A stretch of 64,000 nt of DNA from CAIXSC01 sp046349855. Its GTDB lineage: Bacteria; Planctomycetota; Planctomycetia; Pirellulales; Pirellulaceae. The notes beneath the pieces are model-generated. The model searched no databases. It was not told the origin of the DNA and saw nothing but the letters and a program-made list of their open reading frames with translations. This document shows, piece after piece, positions 34,434 to 43,921 of the stretch (positions are counted from its first letter, which is position 1; every line of letters begins with the position of its first letter). The stretch covers positions 62,001 to 126,000 of the forward strand of contig JAXMBM010000014.1 of the NCBI GenBank assembly GCA_046349855.1, in the 5' to 3' direction. Made by a program: the position numbers and the translations under genes.

Positions 34434-36365
34434 TCAGAACCGGCCCTCGTGAACGGCGTCCACCAGAGCGATCGCGTGCTCGACCGGCGTGCCCGGCAGG
34501 ATGCCGTGTCCCAGATTGAAGATATGCCCGGGTCGCCCGGCCGCCTGGTGCAATACCTCCTGCACCCGCCGTCGGATGTACGGAATCGGAGCGAACAGTA
34601 CCGTCGGATCGAGATTCCCCTGCACGGCACGATCATAGCCGACGGTCCGCCAGGCCTCGTCCAGCGGCACTCGCCAGTCGACTCCCACCACCGACGCGCC
34701 GGCCGCAGCATACAACGGCAGCAACGCCGGATTCCCCGTACCGAAATTGATCACCGGTACTCCTGGCCGCAAACCGCGGACGATGGCCTGCAGGTGCGGC
34801 AGCACGAACCGGCGATAATCATCCGGGCCGAGGCACCCCACCCAGGAATCGAACAGCTGGACGCACTGTGCCCCGGCGTCGATCTGCGCGTTCAGGTACA
34901 GCGTGATGGCGCGGGCCAGCCGGGCCATCAACTCCGACCACGCTCCCGGATCCGTGTACATCAGCGTCTTCGTCCGCACATAGCTGCGGCTCGCCCCTCC
35001 TTCCAGCGCGTAACTGGCCAGCGTGAACGGCGAACCGGAGAAGCCGATCAGCGGCAGGCTGGGCGAGAGATCCCGCCGCGTGCAGCGGACCGTTTCCACC
35101 ACGAATTCGAGCGCCTCCATCGACTCCAATTCCCGCACGCGCGCCACATCCCGCGGCTCGCGCAGCGGATTGTGAATCACCGGCCCATCCCCCTGGGAGA
35201 ACTCGAGGTCGAACCCCAGCGGTTCGAGAATCGGCAGCAGGTCCGAAAAAATGATCGCCGCATCCACTCCCAGACGGTTGACCGCCGTCACCATCACCTC
35301 GGAGCAGAGCTGCGGGTTCTTGCAGAGTTCCAGGAACGAGACCCGAGCGCGAACCTCGCGGTATTCGGCCATGTATCGCCCCGCCTGCCGCATCAGCCAG
35401 ACCGGGGTGATGGGCGCAGGCTCACGCCGGCAGGCCTTGAGGAAGGGGCTGTCGTGCCAGGGTGGTAACTCTTCTCCCCCCGGCCGCTCGGACGCGACCG
35501 CGGTGATCCGCCCTTCGAGCGCCGCCCGCTTGGCGTCGATCACGCGCTGGCTATCGCGTGCCGCCGCCTGCACCATCGGCCCCATCTTCGGATGCTCCGG
35601 CTCGATGTCCACCGGAAATTCCTGGTCCCGCAGCGCTTCGCTCGTCGTCGGCCCGACCGACACCACGGCCATGCGGTCGAGCTGGCGGCGGAGCGCGGCC
35701 GTCAGCTGCAGCTGGTCGGCCACCAGCAGCAGATTGACCACCTGGTGCGCCGAGGTGAACATCAGCACGTCGCACTCGCCCGCCGCGATGGCCGCGACAT
35801 TCTCCTGCAGCGGCCCCACATCCGCCGGCAGCTCCCAGCGATACACGGGGACCGGGATCACTCGCGCGCCGCGTGCTTCGAGTCCGGCCAGCAGGCTTGG
35901 ATTCGATTTGCCATACTCCTGCACCGCCACCGTCAGGTTACGAACCGGAGCCTCCTGATCGATCGTCTTGAGCAACTCCCGCCAGGTATTCGGCTCCGGC
36001 ACCCGGACCCGCGGTGTCAAACCCACCTCCCGCATGGCGTGTACCGGTTTGGGACCGCGGGCCACGGTGATGACATCAGCCAGCGCATCGAGGTACCGCT
36101 GGCGATCCAACTGCCGCTCGACCACCGCCAGCAGTTGGCGAAAGCCCACGCCGGTCAGGAAGATCACGCAGTCGATCTGGCCGGTAACCAGCTGATGCGC
36201 AAAGTCGATCGCCGCCCGGTTCTCGGCCAGCGGCACTTCACGAATCGAGGGACTCACGCGCGGCACACCGCCCAGCGCGGAAATCATGCGAGCCATCTCG
36301 CCGGCCTGACGACTCTCGAAAGCCGCCACGCGCAGCCCAGCAAAACGGGGTGGTTCCTGGTTCAT
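34434..36365 (-). CDS. hemE: Fused uroporphyrinogen-III synthase / uroporphyrinogen decarboxylase (HemD-HemE)
   Basis: About 643 residues. The N-terminal ~275 residues fit HemD: FAGLRVAAFESRQAGEMARM, IDCVIFLTGVGFRQLL, ARGPKP, NLTVAVQEYGKSNPSLLAGL, DVLMFTSAHQVVNLL, and VVSVGPTTSEAL. After a linker the rest is a full HemE: TPVWLMRQAGRYMAEYREVR (substrate-binding RQAGR), AAIIFSDLLPILEPLG, GFSGSPFTLASY, FDSWVGCLGPDDY, INFGTGN, GVDWRVPLDEA, QGNLDPTVLFA and FNLGHGILPGTP. The two enzymes act one after the other in tetrapyrrole synthesis (hydroxymethylbilane to uroporphyrinogen III to coproporphyrinogen III), so fusion allows hand-over. Start is ATG 36365 or ATG 36374; neither has a well-spaced ribosome binding site. 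Confidence 0.9.
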   Translation of the reverse strand: MNQEPPRFAGLRVAAFESRQAGEMARMISALGGVPRVSPSIREVPLAENRAAIDFAHQLVTGQIDCVIFLTGVGFRQLLAVVERQLDRQRYLDALADVITVARGPKPVHAMREVGLTPRVRVPEPNTWRELLKTIDQEAPVRNLTVAVQEYGKSNPSLLAGLEARGARVIPVPVYRWELPADVGPLQENVAAIAAGECDVLMFTSAHQVVNLLLVADQLQLTAALRRQLDRMAVVSVGPTTSEALRDQEFPVDIEPEHPKMGPMVQAAARDSQRVIDAKRAALEGRITAVASERPGGEELPPWHDSPFLKACRREPAPITPVWLMRQAGRYMAEYREVRARVSFLELCKNPQLCSEVMVTAVNRLGVDAAIIFSDLLPILEPLGFDLEFSQGDGPVIHNPLREPRDVARVRELESMEALEFVVETVRCTRRDLSPSLPLIGFSGSPFTLASYALEGGASRSYVRTKTLMYTDPGAWSELMARLARAITLYLNAQIDAGAQCVQLFDSWVGCLGPDDYRRFVLPHLQAIVRGLRPGVPVINFGTGNPALLPLYAAAGASVVGVDWRVPLDEAWRTVGYDRAVQGNLDPTVLFAPIPYIRRRVQEVLHQAAGRPGHIFNLGHGILPGTPVEHAIALVDAVHEGRF

Positions 36366-36432
36366 GCTCCCCATGCTACTCGCCCGCTGCGAACAGAGGC
36401 AGGGGGTCAATCATCCCCGGGCCGGCCGACGA

Positions 36433-37044
36433 TCAGCGGGGCTTCTCCGCCGCCGGAGGCGGGGCGGCGGCTGCCTCGGCTTCCGCCTCAGCCAGTGCCT
36501 GCACCTCTTCCTCGTCGAAGGTAAACACAAAATCATCGCACAGCCGCGGCAGGCGGCGCGGGATGTCCTGGATCAGCAGCGGTTCGCCGGACGGTTCCTC
36601 CGGTTCGGTCTGCGTCGGGTCGGGTTCCCATTCCTCGCCCGTTGTTTCCTCATACGCGATGGCACCGATGTCCAGGATGTCGGGCAGGTAGACTTCCGCC
36701 GGCACCAGATCATCGTCGGCCAGACTGTCGGGGTCGGCCACCGCACGCTGGAATTCGGTCTGCCCGCGCGAGATCAGCCAGCCACGGAAGCCGCGGAAGT
36801 CGTCGGGATCGACATTATCGCCACGAATCACGTAGACGGCCGCCGCCAGCGGGTAGGTGTAGGCCCGCCAGGACACCTGCCGCATCTGTTCTTGAAAGGC
36901 GGCGATCTCTTCGGGAGGCAGGTCCTCCAGCAGTTCCTGGAGCGCATCGACCAGATCGAGTTGGGGATCGGCGGCGTCTTCCCCGATGTTGAAACGAGCC
37001 TGCTCGATCAACGACCAGAAACGAGATTCTTCCATGGCGGCCAT
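36433..37044 (-). CDS. DUF4240 domain protein
   Basis: 203 residues. The N-terminal two thirds fit DUF4240: EESRFWSLIEQAR, LQELLEDLPPEEIAAFQEQM, AAAVYVIRGDNVDPDDFRGF, RGWLISRGQTEFQRAVADPD. The acidic, Pro-rich C-terminus (~145-203) is probably disordered. Function is unknown. ATG 37044 has AGGA about 9 bases upstream. It follows the large protein C on the same strand after 138 bases that hold a hairpin. Confidence 0.8.
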   Translation of the reverse strand: MAAMEESRFWSLIEQARFNIGEDAADPQLDLVDALQELLEDLPPEEIAAFQEQMRQVSWRAYTYPLAAAVYVIRGDNVDPDDFRGFRGWLISRGQTEFQRAVADPDSLADDDLVPAEVYLPDILDIGAIAYEETTGEEWEPDPTQTEPEEPSGEPLLIQDIPRRLPRLCDDFVFTFDEEEVQALAEAEAEAAAAPPPAAEKPR

Positions 37045-37155
37045 GGTGGTGTTTCCTGTACGAAATGAATGCCCGATTCGTGAATGGCTTGGGTGCGGGG
37101 GACTTCACCCGCGGCATGGCATGCGGTGGGAGCCCGGCGTGTCGCGAGCCCGCCT

Positions 37156-37175
37156 GCCCGGCTTCATTGCCGGGC
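37156..37175 (-). terminator. Hairpin just after the stop of large protein C
   Basis: GCCCGGC (37156-37162), a 6-base loop and GCCGGGC (37169-37175) form a perfect 7-bp stem seven bases past the stop codon of the gene on the minus strand. No T-run. It may terminate the A-B-C unit or reduce read-through into DUF4240. Confidence 0.45.
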
Positions 37176-37182
37176 CCGGTCA

Positions 37183-40100
37183 TCAGACCACGGTCAAACG
37201 GTCGATCGACTCCTGAGCCTGCGTGCCGATCGTCTGGAAGCGTACCTTGGCCGAGCTGACTTCCTGGACCAGAGTCGTGAGGGCGGTCGTCAACTGCGTG
37301 GCCGGATCCTCCCCCTGCTGCTCGGCCTTGACGGCCATGTTGGCGCGGCGCGTCGTGAACTGAATGGCCTGCACGACCAGGTCCGCAACGTCTTTCAGGC
37401 TGGGGCTCTCCTTGGCACACGACTTGATTTCCGCCAGCAGTTTATTGGCGCCACCGCTGCTGCAGAGCGTCACGGCCGCGGCCGGTGTGAGCGACTTCGG
37501 CGGCGTGCCGACTTCGTTGGCCAGCATGTCGATCGCCAGCACCGCCTTGTTGACCTGCTCGACCGTGACCTGATAGATCTTGGCCGACTGCTCGCGCACC
37601 GCCTTTTCTTCGGCGATCTCGCGCTCCATGCGTTTGGCCTCGTTGCCGACGGCGAACGCCATTTCCTTGAGATAATCCTGGAATTGCTCGAAGGGGACAC
37701 CGGTCGTTGTCTTGGGCTGGAAGGCCAGCAGCGCGGTCTGCAGCTTCAGCAGGTTGTCGCGGTGGGTTTCCCAGAGCGAGTAATCGGCGGCGTCGGCGAT
37801 ATCGGCCTCATCCACCGCCGCAGCACTCTGATCGACCGCCCCGAAAGCCCCGTCAATGTTGTTGGTGGGGGTCGCATCGAGCATCGTTTTGCCGTCGCCT
37901 GTCTGGGCGGCGGCCTTGTTCTTGGCCCAGGAGGTGAACGTCAGCGGATCGCCCGAATCGGGCGCGAACTTGGTCACCACTCCGACCACCTGGATGTCGT
38001 CCGCGAACTTGACTTCGAGGTAGCGGACCACCTTGTCGGCATTGGTCTTTTCCTGAGCCAAGACCATGTCGTTGAGCCCGCATTGACGCAGCGCTTCCTT
38101 GGCGAACGGGTCGCCCATTTCCAGCGCCCCGTACGCCACCGCGTACTTGGCCAGCGTCGGATTGCTGCGAATGGCTTTGATGATGGCGATGCGATCTTCG
38201 GGGTTATCGAGTGCAGCTCGGTACCGCTGCCAGGCCCGCTTGACCTTCCGTTCCTTGAACTTGCGGAGGAGGAAATCCTTGGCCTGTTCGAGCCCCTCCA
38301 GGGCGGCGGCGACACCGCGCCCCGCCGCGGTACCCGCGGCCCCGATTCCCGAGAGCTCGCAGGCGGCCGCCGCGGTGATGGCAATCCCCTGTCCCAGGTG
38401 CAGCGCCGCACTGATCACATCATCGGTCAACTGATTCCGCAGTTCATCGACCTGAGCCAGCAGCGAGTGCGCCTGCGGGCTGGTGGCCTTCTTGGCATCA
38501 TTCAGCAGCCCGGTGAAGGTGATCAATTCCTGGCTGCGGCGAACGGCGGCCACCACGTTCATGGCGAACTGCTTGGCCTTGACGATGCCACCCAACTGCG
38601 GCACCAGCAGGGCGACCACGCCGCCGATGGCGTCGAGCAGGGTGCTGAGGAGTTCCAGTTGAGCTCGATCGGATTCGATCTGCGCCAGCAGTTTGTCGAT
38701 ATCGTAAAGGTCGGAGATGATCGCGGCGTCCTCGTCATCCGCGCCCACTCCCACGTTGAAGGCAATCCCGAGCTGCTTGGTAAACAGGGCCTGAGCCTGA
38801 TCGAGCTGTGCGTTGGTCTCGTCAGCGGCGTTCTTGACGGCCGCCTGCTCGATCGCTTCCGCATCGGGCTGCTTGCCGAACAGCCCTTGCTGCTGCAGCA
38901 CGGTGGTGAATTGCGCTGTAATCGCCTCGATCGGTTCGGCGAGCTGGTCGTGCGTCTCGCTCTCCTCCTCCTGCTGGGATTCCAGGTCTTTCTTGGCCTC
39001 TTCCTTCTGTTCGTCGGTGAGGTCCTTGTTGGCTTCGAGTTCCTTTTCGAGGTCCTCTGTTTCCTTCTTGTGCTTCGTCTCCTTGACGATTTCCCCGACC
39101 GCCCGTTGAGTTTCCGTTTTTACCATCTGGCCGATGACGTCGAGTACCGCCTTGGTATCGACCGGATCGGCCTGCAACAACGTGATGACCTGCTTCCCGC
39201 GGACGGCATTCGAGATCCCTTTCTCGATGTGCCCGCCGAGCCGTTCGAACAGGTCGTTGCCGGTTCCCGCACCGATCGCCGTGAAAGCGGCACTGACCGC
39301 CTTCCCGAGCAGGTCGGCGGCGCCGTTGTTATCCCGTTCGGACAGCTTCTGCGCGATCAGGCCGGCATTGGCGGCAGCCAGGAAAGCCCCCTTGGAAACC
39401 TTGCCGAACGGCTCAGGGATGGCCGCTTCCAGTACCGTGCCGATGTTTCCCGAGCACGCTTCGAAATCCTTGGCCAGCAGGTTCGATGTGAGTTGAACGC
39501 CCGCGCGGGCACACTTGCTCACCAGCTTGAGGATTTCCTTGGATTTGGCCCCGGTGCCAAGCGCGGTGAGGACCACATCGGTCATGGCGGCACCGATCCC
39601 CAGCACCTCATCGACGTCCGCCAGCACTCCCCGCACCGACTCGAACGGTTGCTCTTCTTCCCGCGCCTTCTCCTTGCACCGCTCGTTGTACAGCTTGCTC
39701 GCGCCTTGCCAGAGCTGGATCACGCGGCTGAATTCGCTGGGGCACTGATGCTCGGAGATGATCTGTTCGCGCACCAGCGGCGTCCAGATCTCGTCCATCA
39801 GTTCGTTGGGCGAGAAATGGAGCTCTTCGTTACTTCGCAGGTTCTCGGTGAGCAGTTCGAGCTGTGTGATGACGAACTTGAGCGCCTTGGCCTGTTCGGG
39901 CGTCGGGCCCTGAACGACGCGCCCCTTGTAGTGCTCTTCGCTGTACTCCTTCTCCGCCTGCCCCCCCTTCTTGGAACTCACCGTCTTGGTGACCAGCGGA
40001 ATCGTGCCCCGCTTGACCTTGACCTTGTAATCCGTGGCCTCGGCGATCTCTTTCTTCTGCAGTTCCAGCAGCTCGCGGAGCTTTTTCAGCTCTTCATCCT

Positions 40101-40404
40101 TCTTGCCGCGCGTCTCGGTGAATTCGGCGGACTTCTCCGCCACCGAAGGCATGCCGACCCGCTGGAGCGTCTTGCGCAGCTCCTCCATCTCCAGCAGGAT
40201 CATCCCCTCGAATTCTTCCCCCTTGCGCAGGTCCTCGTCGAATCTCTGCAGCTCCTCGTAGGCCTCGCGCGCGTCGACCTCGATCCCTTCCCGCTGGACC
40301 TTTACCGACCAGGGAACTTTGCCTCCCAGGAAGCGACTCAGCCACGCCCGTTGTTCCTCGGTCAGCGCCACCTGATCCGTCTTCTCGCTCGTTCCCGTCG
40401 CCAT
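37183..40404 (-). CDS. Large protein C of unknown function (1073 aa), helical with apolar segments
   Basis: Not recognised. Residues ~1-130 are charged and helical. Several long apolar, Gly/Ala-rich stretches follow: ~262-310 (LGIGAAMTDVVLTALGTGAK), ~338-380, ~585-625 (LLDAIGGVVALLVPQLGGIV) and ~660-705 (AALHLGQGIAITAAAACELS). They are longer and more Gly-rich than plain membrane anchors and resemble segments of pore-forming or membrane-inserting helical proteins (inference). A Lys/Glu coiled coil lies at ~440-495. The most motif-like part is ~745-803 (SNPTLAKYAVAYGALEMGD ... KVVRYLEVKF). No signal peptide, so made in the cytosol. ATG 40404 has GGGAG 7 bases upstream. Last of three genes A-B-C, 66 bases after B. 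Confidence 0.7.
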   Translation of the reverse strand: MATGTSEKTDQVALTEEQRAWLSRFLGGKVPWSVKVQREGIEVDAREAYEELQRFDEDLRKGEEFEGMILLEMEELRKTLQRVGMPSVAEKSAEFTETRGKKDEELKKLRELLELQKKEIAEATDYKVKVKRGTIPLVTKTVSSKKGGQAEKEYSEEHYKGRVVQGPTPEQAKALKFVITQLELLTENLRSNEELHFSPNELMDEIWTPLVREQIISEHQCPSEFSRVIQLWQGASKLYNERCKEKAREEEQPFESVRGVLADVDEVLGIGAAMTDVVLTALGTGAKSKEILKLVSKCARAGVQLTSNLLAKDFEACSGNIGTVLEAAIPEPFGKVSKGAFLAAANAGLIAQKLSERDNNGAADLLGKAVSAAFTAIGAGTGNDLFERLGGHIEKGISNAVRGKQVITLLQADPVDTKAVLDVIGQMVKTETQRAVGEIVKETKHKKETEDLEKELEANKDLTDEQKEEAKKDLESQQEEESETHDQLAEPIEAITAQFTTVLQQQGLFGKQPDAEAIEQAAVKNAADETNAQLDQAQALFTKQLGIAFNVGVGADDEDAAIISDLYDIDKLLAQIESDRAQLELLSTLLDAIGGVVALLVPQLGGIVKAKQFAMNVVAAVRRSQELITFTGLLNDAKKATSPQAHSLLAQVDELRNQLTDDVISAALHLGQGIAITAAAACELSGIGAAGTAAGRGVAAALEGLEQAKDFLLRKFKERKVKRAWQRYRAALDNPEDRIAIIKAIRSNPTLAKYAVAYGALEMGDPFAKEALRQCGLNDMVLAQEKTNADKVVRYLEVKFADDIQVVGVVTKFAPDSGDPLTFTSWAKNKAAAQTGDGKTMLDATPTNNIDGAFGAVDQSAAAVDEADIADAADYSLWETHRDNLLKLQTALLAFQPKTTTGVPFEQFQDYLKEMAFAVGNEAKRMEREIAEEKAVREQSAKIYQVTVEQVNKAVLAIDMLANEVGTPPKSLTPAAAVTLCSSGGANKLLAEIKSCAKESPSLKDVADLVVQAIQFTTRRANMAVKAEQQGEDPATQLTTALTTLVQEVSSAKVRFQTIGTQAQESIDRLTVV

Positions 40405-40470
40405 CGTTGTCTCCCTCTCCCGCAGTCTGTCTGGCAGTCGAATTTCGCCCGGTCGGCTTCAGTGGCTCTG

Positions 40471-43400
40471 CTACACCGCACGCTGGATGTTCAGATCGAG
40501 ATCGTTGAGTGCCCGCACCAGGGGCAACCCCTGTACGGCTCCTCCAGACCGACTCCAAGGGTTGTTCTCGTACATCAACGCGGCGAAGATCGGATCCTTG
40601 CTCACCACGTTGAGGTACCGCCGCACCTTGGCCAGCGCCTGCTCGCGAATCTGCCGCTTGCGGGCCAGATCCTTTTCCTTTTCGACTTTTCCCGACGGCG
40701 CATCCGCGCCGAGAACAAGCAGTTCCTGCTGGAACGCGTCGACTTCCAGCGCGGCACTCATGTGGTCGAGGACCACGGCATTGAACGGCTCGGTGACCTT
40801 CTTCGCGTCACCGATTTCGGGATCGCTCTCGGCCGCTTCGCCAATCTTGCCGCTCAGCCCCCGCACCGTGCCCAGCAACGTTTCGATCCCCTTGGTCCAG
40901 CGGGGATTGAGTTCCTTGAGGTGCTTGCGCCCCCGTTCGGTGGTCTGACTGGCGAGCGGATCCTTCTCCAGCTGCTCGGCCATGCGCCGCGCCAGACTGA
41001 CCTTGCGATAGCCCGTCGCCCAATCTTCGGCCGGCTTCTTCACGGCCGCGAGCCCTTCCTTGTAGACCCCCACAATCCGCTTCAACTCGTCCTTGTCCAG
41101 ATCCGGCACCCCCTTGAGACGTTCCCGGACCTCCTTGTAAAGGCTGACTTCGTCGTTGTAGCGGGACCGCAATTCGAGCAGCGCGTCCAGATTCTCCTGA
41201 TCTTCCTTGGCCGCCCGTTCGCTTTCGCGAGCAATTTCCTCGAACGTCTCGTTGCCGCAGCTGGCCAGCGCAAACCCCTTGCCCTGCCGCTGATCTTCCT
41301 CTTTCTGTACGACCAGTTCCGCGCCGTCGTCCAGCGTGAACTCGACTTCCTGAGCGAGGTTTTCGACCTTCTTCAGCTGCAATTTGAGGGCGTCGATCGA
41401 TTCCGAGGCGAAACCGGCTTCCAGCTGTGACAGCTTGGACGACAGCGGCAGATGATCCGGATTGACCTCCTTGCCCGTGAGTGACTTGAGCTGCGAGATC
41501 AGGGGGCCATTAATCGAGGCGCGGATCTGGTTGGCTTTCTCCGTGAGCTGTCCGCGGAGCGTCTTGAGTTCGCGGAGCCGCTGCTGCAGCTGAGTCAGTT
41601 CGGTTTCCATGTCGCGAATCCGCGTGTCCCAGCCGGGATGCGTCGCGTCGTCGATCAAACCGGGGCCACCCGTGCGCAATTCGGTTTGTGCATCCAGCAC
41701 CAGACCGAGCAAACGGTCGCGCTCCGTCGGCATGCTTTTCTTGAGGTCGCTGCTGTTGAGCTTCTTGACCACTCCCGAGAGGCGACTCTTCAGGTCGTCG
41801 TACCGCATGTCGGGCACATCCATGCCCGTTTCGCGAATGATGTAGTACTCCAGCGTCTTGTTGCCAATCGCGATCATCTCGTCGACGCGGGCAATTTTCT
41901 CGCGCAGCAGGGACAGGCAACCGCTGGTGGCGGCGGCGGTGATCTGCAGCCGTTCTTCCTCGGCCGCCACGTACCAGGTGGCCTTGCGGAGCGTCATCCA
42001 GCGATTGTCGGAGAGCAGCGATTTCAGCGACTTGAGCTTCTGCTGCAATTCGGTGCGCAGCGCCGGGCCCTGCTGTTCGGCCGTATTCCGCAGATTGTCC
42101 GCCTCGACCTTCACCTGTTCCAACGCGGCGATGTGCTCGTGATAAAGCTCCGTGTGCTTGTCGAAGTTGGTAAAGTTCTCTTTCTCCTGGACTCGCTCCA
42201 GGCTGGCGACGAACTTCCGCGCCGCCTCCACCTTCCCCTCCCAGCCCGCCACCAGCGCGGGATCCCCGGCCGGATCGGCACCCAATCCGGCGTAGATGAA
42301 CGCAGCGTCATGGGCGGTGGCCGCAGCTGCATTCAGCCCTTCGATGTAGGGTCGGACATCCTTCTGCTCGGCCAGCTCCTGCGTGCGCTGCTGCACCAGC
42401 GCCGGATTCTGGCAGTCCGCAATCTGCTGCTGATAACCCAGAATGATCGCCTCGTGACGCCGGATCACCTGCTGGATTTCCTCCAGAGTCGCCACGTGCA
42501 TCGCTTGTTGAAAGGCGTCCAGTTCCTGTTTGATCTTGTCCGGCAGGGCCACGGCCAGAGCCAGGGCGTCCCCGGTCAGCGAGTAGACGTCCTTGAGAGC
42601 GCCGGCGAATACGACGTTATATTCCTTCAGCTTCACCGCCGCGGTTTCCGCCACCATGATCACTTCCGTCGCGCGGTTTTCCGCCCCCGTAAAATCGCTG
42701 ACGGCCGTGACGTAATCCTTGCTCTCCTCCGCCAGCGCAACCACTTCCGCCAGCGGGGTCAGCCCCATATTCATGAAGAGCGGGTCGTCGAGCTGATCGA
42801 GCTTGGCCTTCAGCTGCTGATAGCGGCTGGACCGCAATTCCTGCCACTGCTGGTAAATGTCCTCGACATCCTGCAACAGCCTGTTGATCGTTTCCTGGAG
42901 CTGCGGATTGATGCGTTCCCCCGCCAACTTCCAGTTCTTCCGCAGCGCCGCATCCTGTCCTTCATAGAAGTGATTGAGCACCTGCTTGCGGGAATTGGCC
43001 GACAGCATCTGTTCGACCTTGGCCATGCTCTTCGCGCAGCCCTTGATCGCCTTGTCGTACACGCCCTTGTTGGTTTTGTAGTCCTCTTCGATCTGCTGCC
43101 ACTTCTCGACCAGCCCGGCAATGGCCTCCTTGCGGGACTCGCGCTGGCGATCCCCCGACGTACCGGTGTCGTACCAGTCCGTCGGATGATCCTGGTGGTA
43201 TTTGTCGTAGTCCTGCTGAATCAAACCCGCCGTCTCGGAGTCGTAATTCGACTGAAATGTCTCGATCAGTTTCTCGAACTTGGTCTCCGATTCCTGTCCC
43301 GCCTTGATGAATCCCAGCTGCTTCTTGTCCTTAATTGCCCCCTGCCGCAGCTTGGCTTCCCCTTTCAGCTGATTCAATTCAGTACTCAGCCGCAATTCCA

Positions 43401-43818
43401 GCAATTGCAGCTTGCTCGAAGCCTGCAGCAGGTCTTCCTTGGCTTTCTCTTTCGAAGCGCGAGCTTCTTCTTCCGCGGGCTTCCACTTGCGTTCCTTGGC
43501 TTTGTCGTTGAACCCGACGCGGCGATAGTACTGCGACTTGGCTTCGCTTTCCTTGGCCTCGAACTTGCGATACTGATCTTCGTGGTGCTTCAATTCCCAC
43601 GCCAGATCGACATACTGCTGCTGCAATTCCTCCAGCTGCTCCTCGCTCAGATAATCTTCCAACTGGGACAGTTCCGAGTGGATTTTCTGGTAGGCCTGCT
43701 TGAGCTGCTTGGCCTCCCCGCGGATGCCAAAACGGCCCAGAATCTTCCGCGCCTCTTCACACCACTGGCGCGCTGTATCCGAGGAAGCTTCATGTTTCGG
43801 CGGAGCATCAGTCGACAT
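40471..43818 (-). CDS. Large protein B of unknown function (1115 aa), mostly coiled coil
   Basis: Not recognised. Start ATG 43818 (AAGGA 8 bases upstream); a TTG two codons earlier is unlikely. Almost the whole chain is charged alpha-helix: strong coiled coil at ~35-180 (QLEDYLSEEQLEELQQQYVD), ~300-345, ~540-610, ~730-770 and ~855-930. A less charged section lies at ~350-430. The last ~130 residues end in VSKDPIFAALMYENNPW ... LVRALNDLDLNI, which resembles the end of protein A by eye. No signal peptide, membrane helix or nucleotide-binding motif. Length and helicity suggest a structural or scaffold role. It sits between A (103 bases upstream) and C (66 bases downstream). Confidence 0.7.
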   Translation of the reverse strand: MSTDAPPKHEASSDTARQWCEEARKILGRFGIRGEAKQLKQAYQKIHSELSQLEDYLSEEQLEELQQQYVDLAWELKHHEDQYRKFEAKESEAKSQYYRRVGFNDKAKERKWKPAEEEARASKEKAKEDLLQASSKLQLLELRLSTELNQLKGEAKLRQGAIKDKKQLGFIKAGQESETKFEKLIETFQSNYDSETAGLIQQDYDKYHQDHPTDWYDTGTSGDRQRESRKEAIAGLVEKWQQIEEDYKTNKGVYDKAIKGCAKSMAKVEQMLSANSRKQVLNHFYEGQDAALRKNWKLAGERINPQLQETINRLLQDVEDIYQQWQELRSSRYQQLKAKLDQLDDPLFMNMGLTPLAEVVALAEESKDYVTAVSDFTGAENRATEVIMVAETAAVKLKEYNVVFAGALKDVYSLTGDALALAVALPDKIKQELDAFQQAMHVATLEEIQQVIRRHEAIILGYQQQIADCQNPALVQQRTQELAEQKDVRPYIEGLNAAAATAHDAAFIYAGLGADPAGDPALVAGWEGKVEAARKFVASLERVQEKENFTNFDKHTELYHEHIAALEQVKVEADNLRNTAEQQGPALRTELQQKLKSLKSLLSDNRWMTLRKATWYVAAEEERLQITAAATSGCLSLLREKIARVDEMIAIGNKTLEYYIIRETGMDVPDMRYDDLKSRLSGVVKKLNSSDLKKSMPTERDRLLGLVLDAQTELRTGGPGLIDDATHPGWDTRIRDMETELTQLQQRLRELKTLRGQLTEKANQIRASINGPLISQLKSLTGKEVNPDHLPLSSKLSQLEAGFASESIDALKLQLKKVENLAQEVEFTLDDGAELVVQKEEDQRQGKGFALASCGNETFEEIARESERAAKEDQENLDALLELRSRYNDEVSLYKEVRERLKGVPDLDKDELKRIVGVYKEGLAAVKKPAEDWATGYRKVSLARRMAEQLEKDPLASQTTERGRKHLKELNPRWTKGIETLLGTVRGLSGKIGEAAESDPEIGDAKKVTEPFNAVVLDHMSAALEVDAFQQELLVLGADAPSGKVEKEKDLARKRQIREQALAKVRRYLNVVSKDPIFAALMYENNPWSRSGGAVQGLPLVRALNDLDLNIQRAV

Positions 43819-43921
43819 GCACAAGTCCTTCTAGCGAGGCACTCGTCGCGGTTGCCGGATCCGGCATCCAGGGAGCAAAATCAAATAAAACGGTTACCGA
43901 CGCACGTTCGATCCAGGCAAC

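Noticed and set aside
37084..41430. Very long open frame on the plus strand (1448 codons)
   Set aside because: It lies opposite proteins B and C. Its Arg/Leu/Gln/His-rich translation shows no domain, and such antisense frames are common in GC-rich DNA where the third codon position is G/C.
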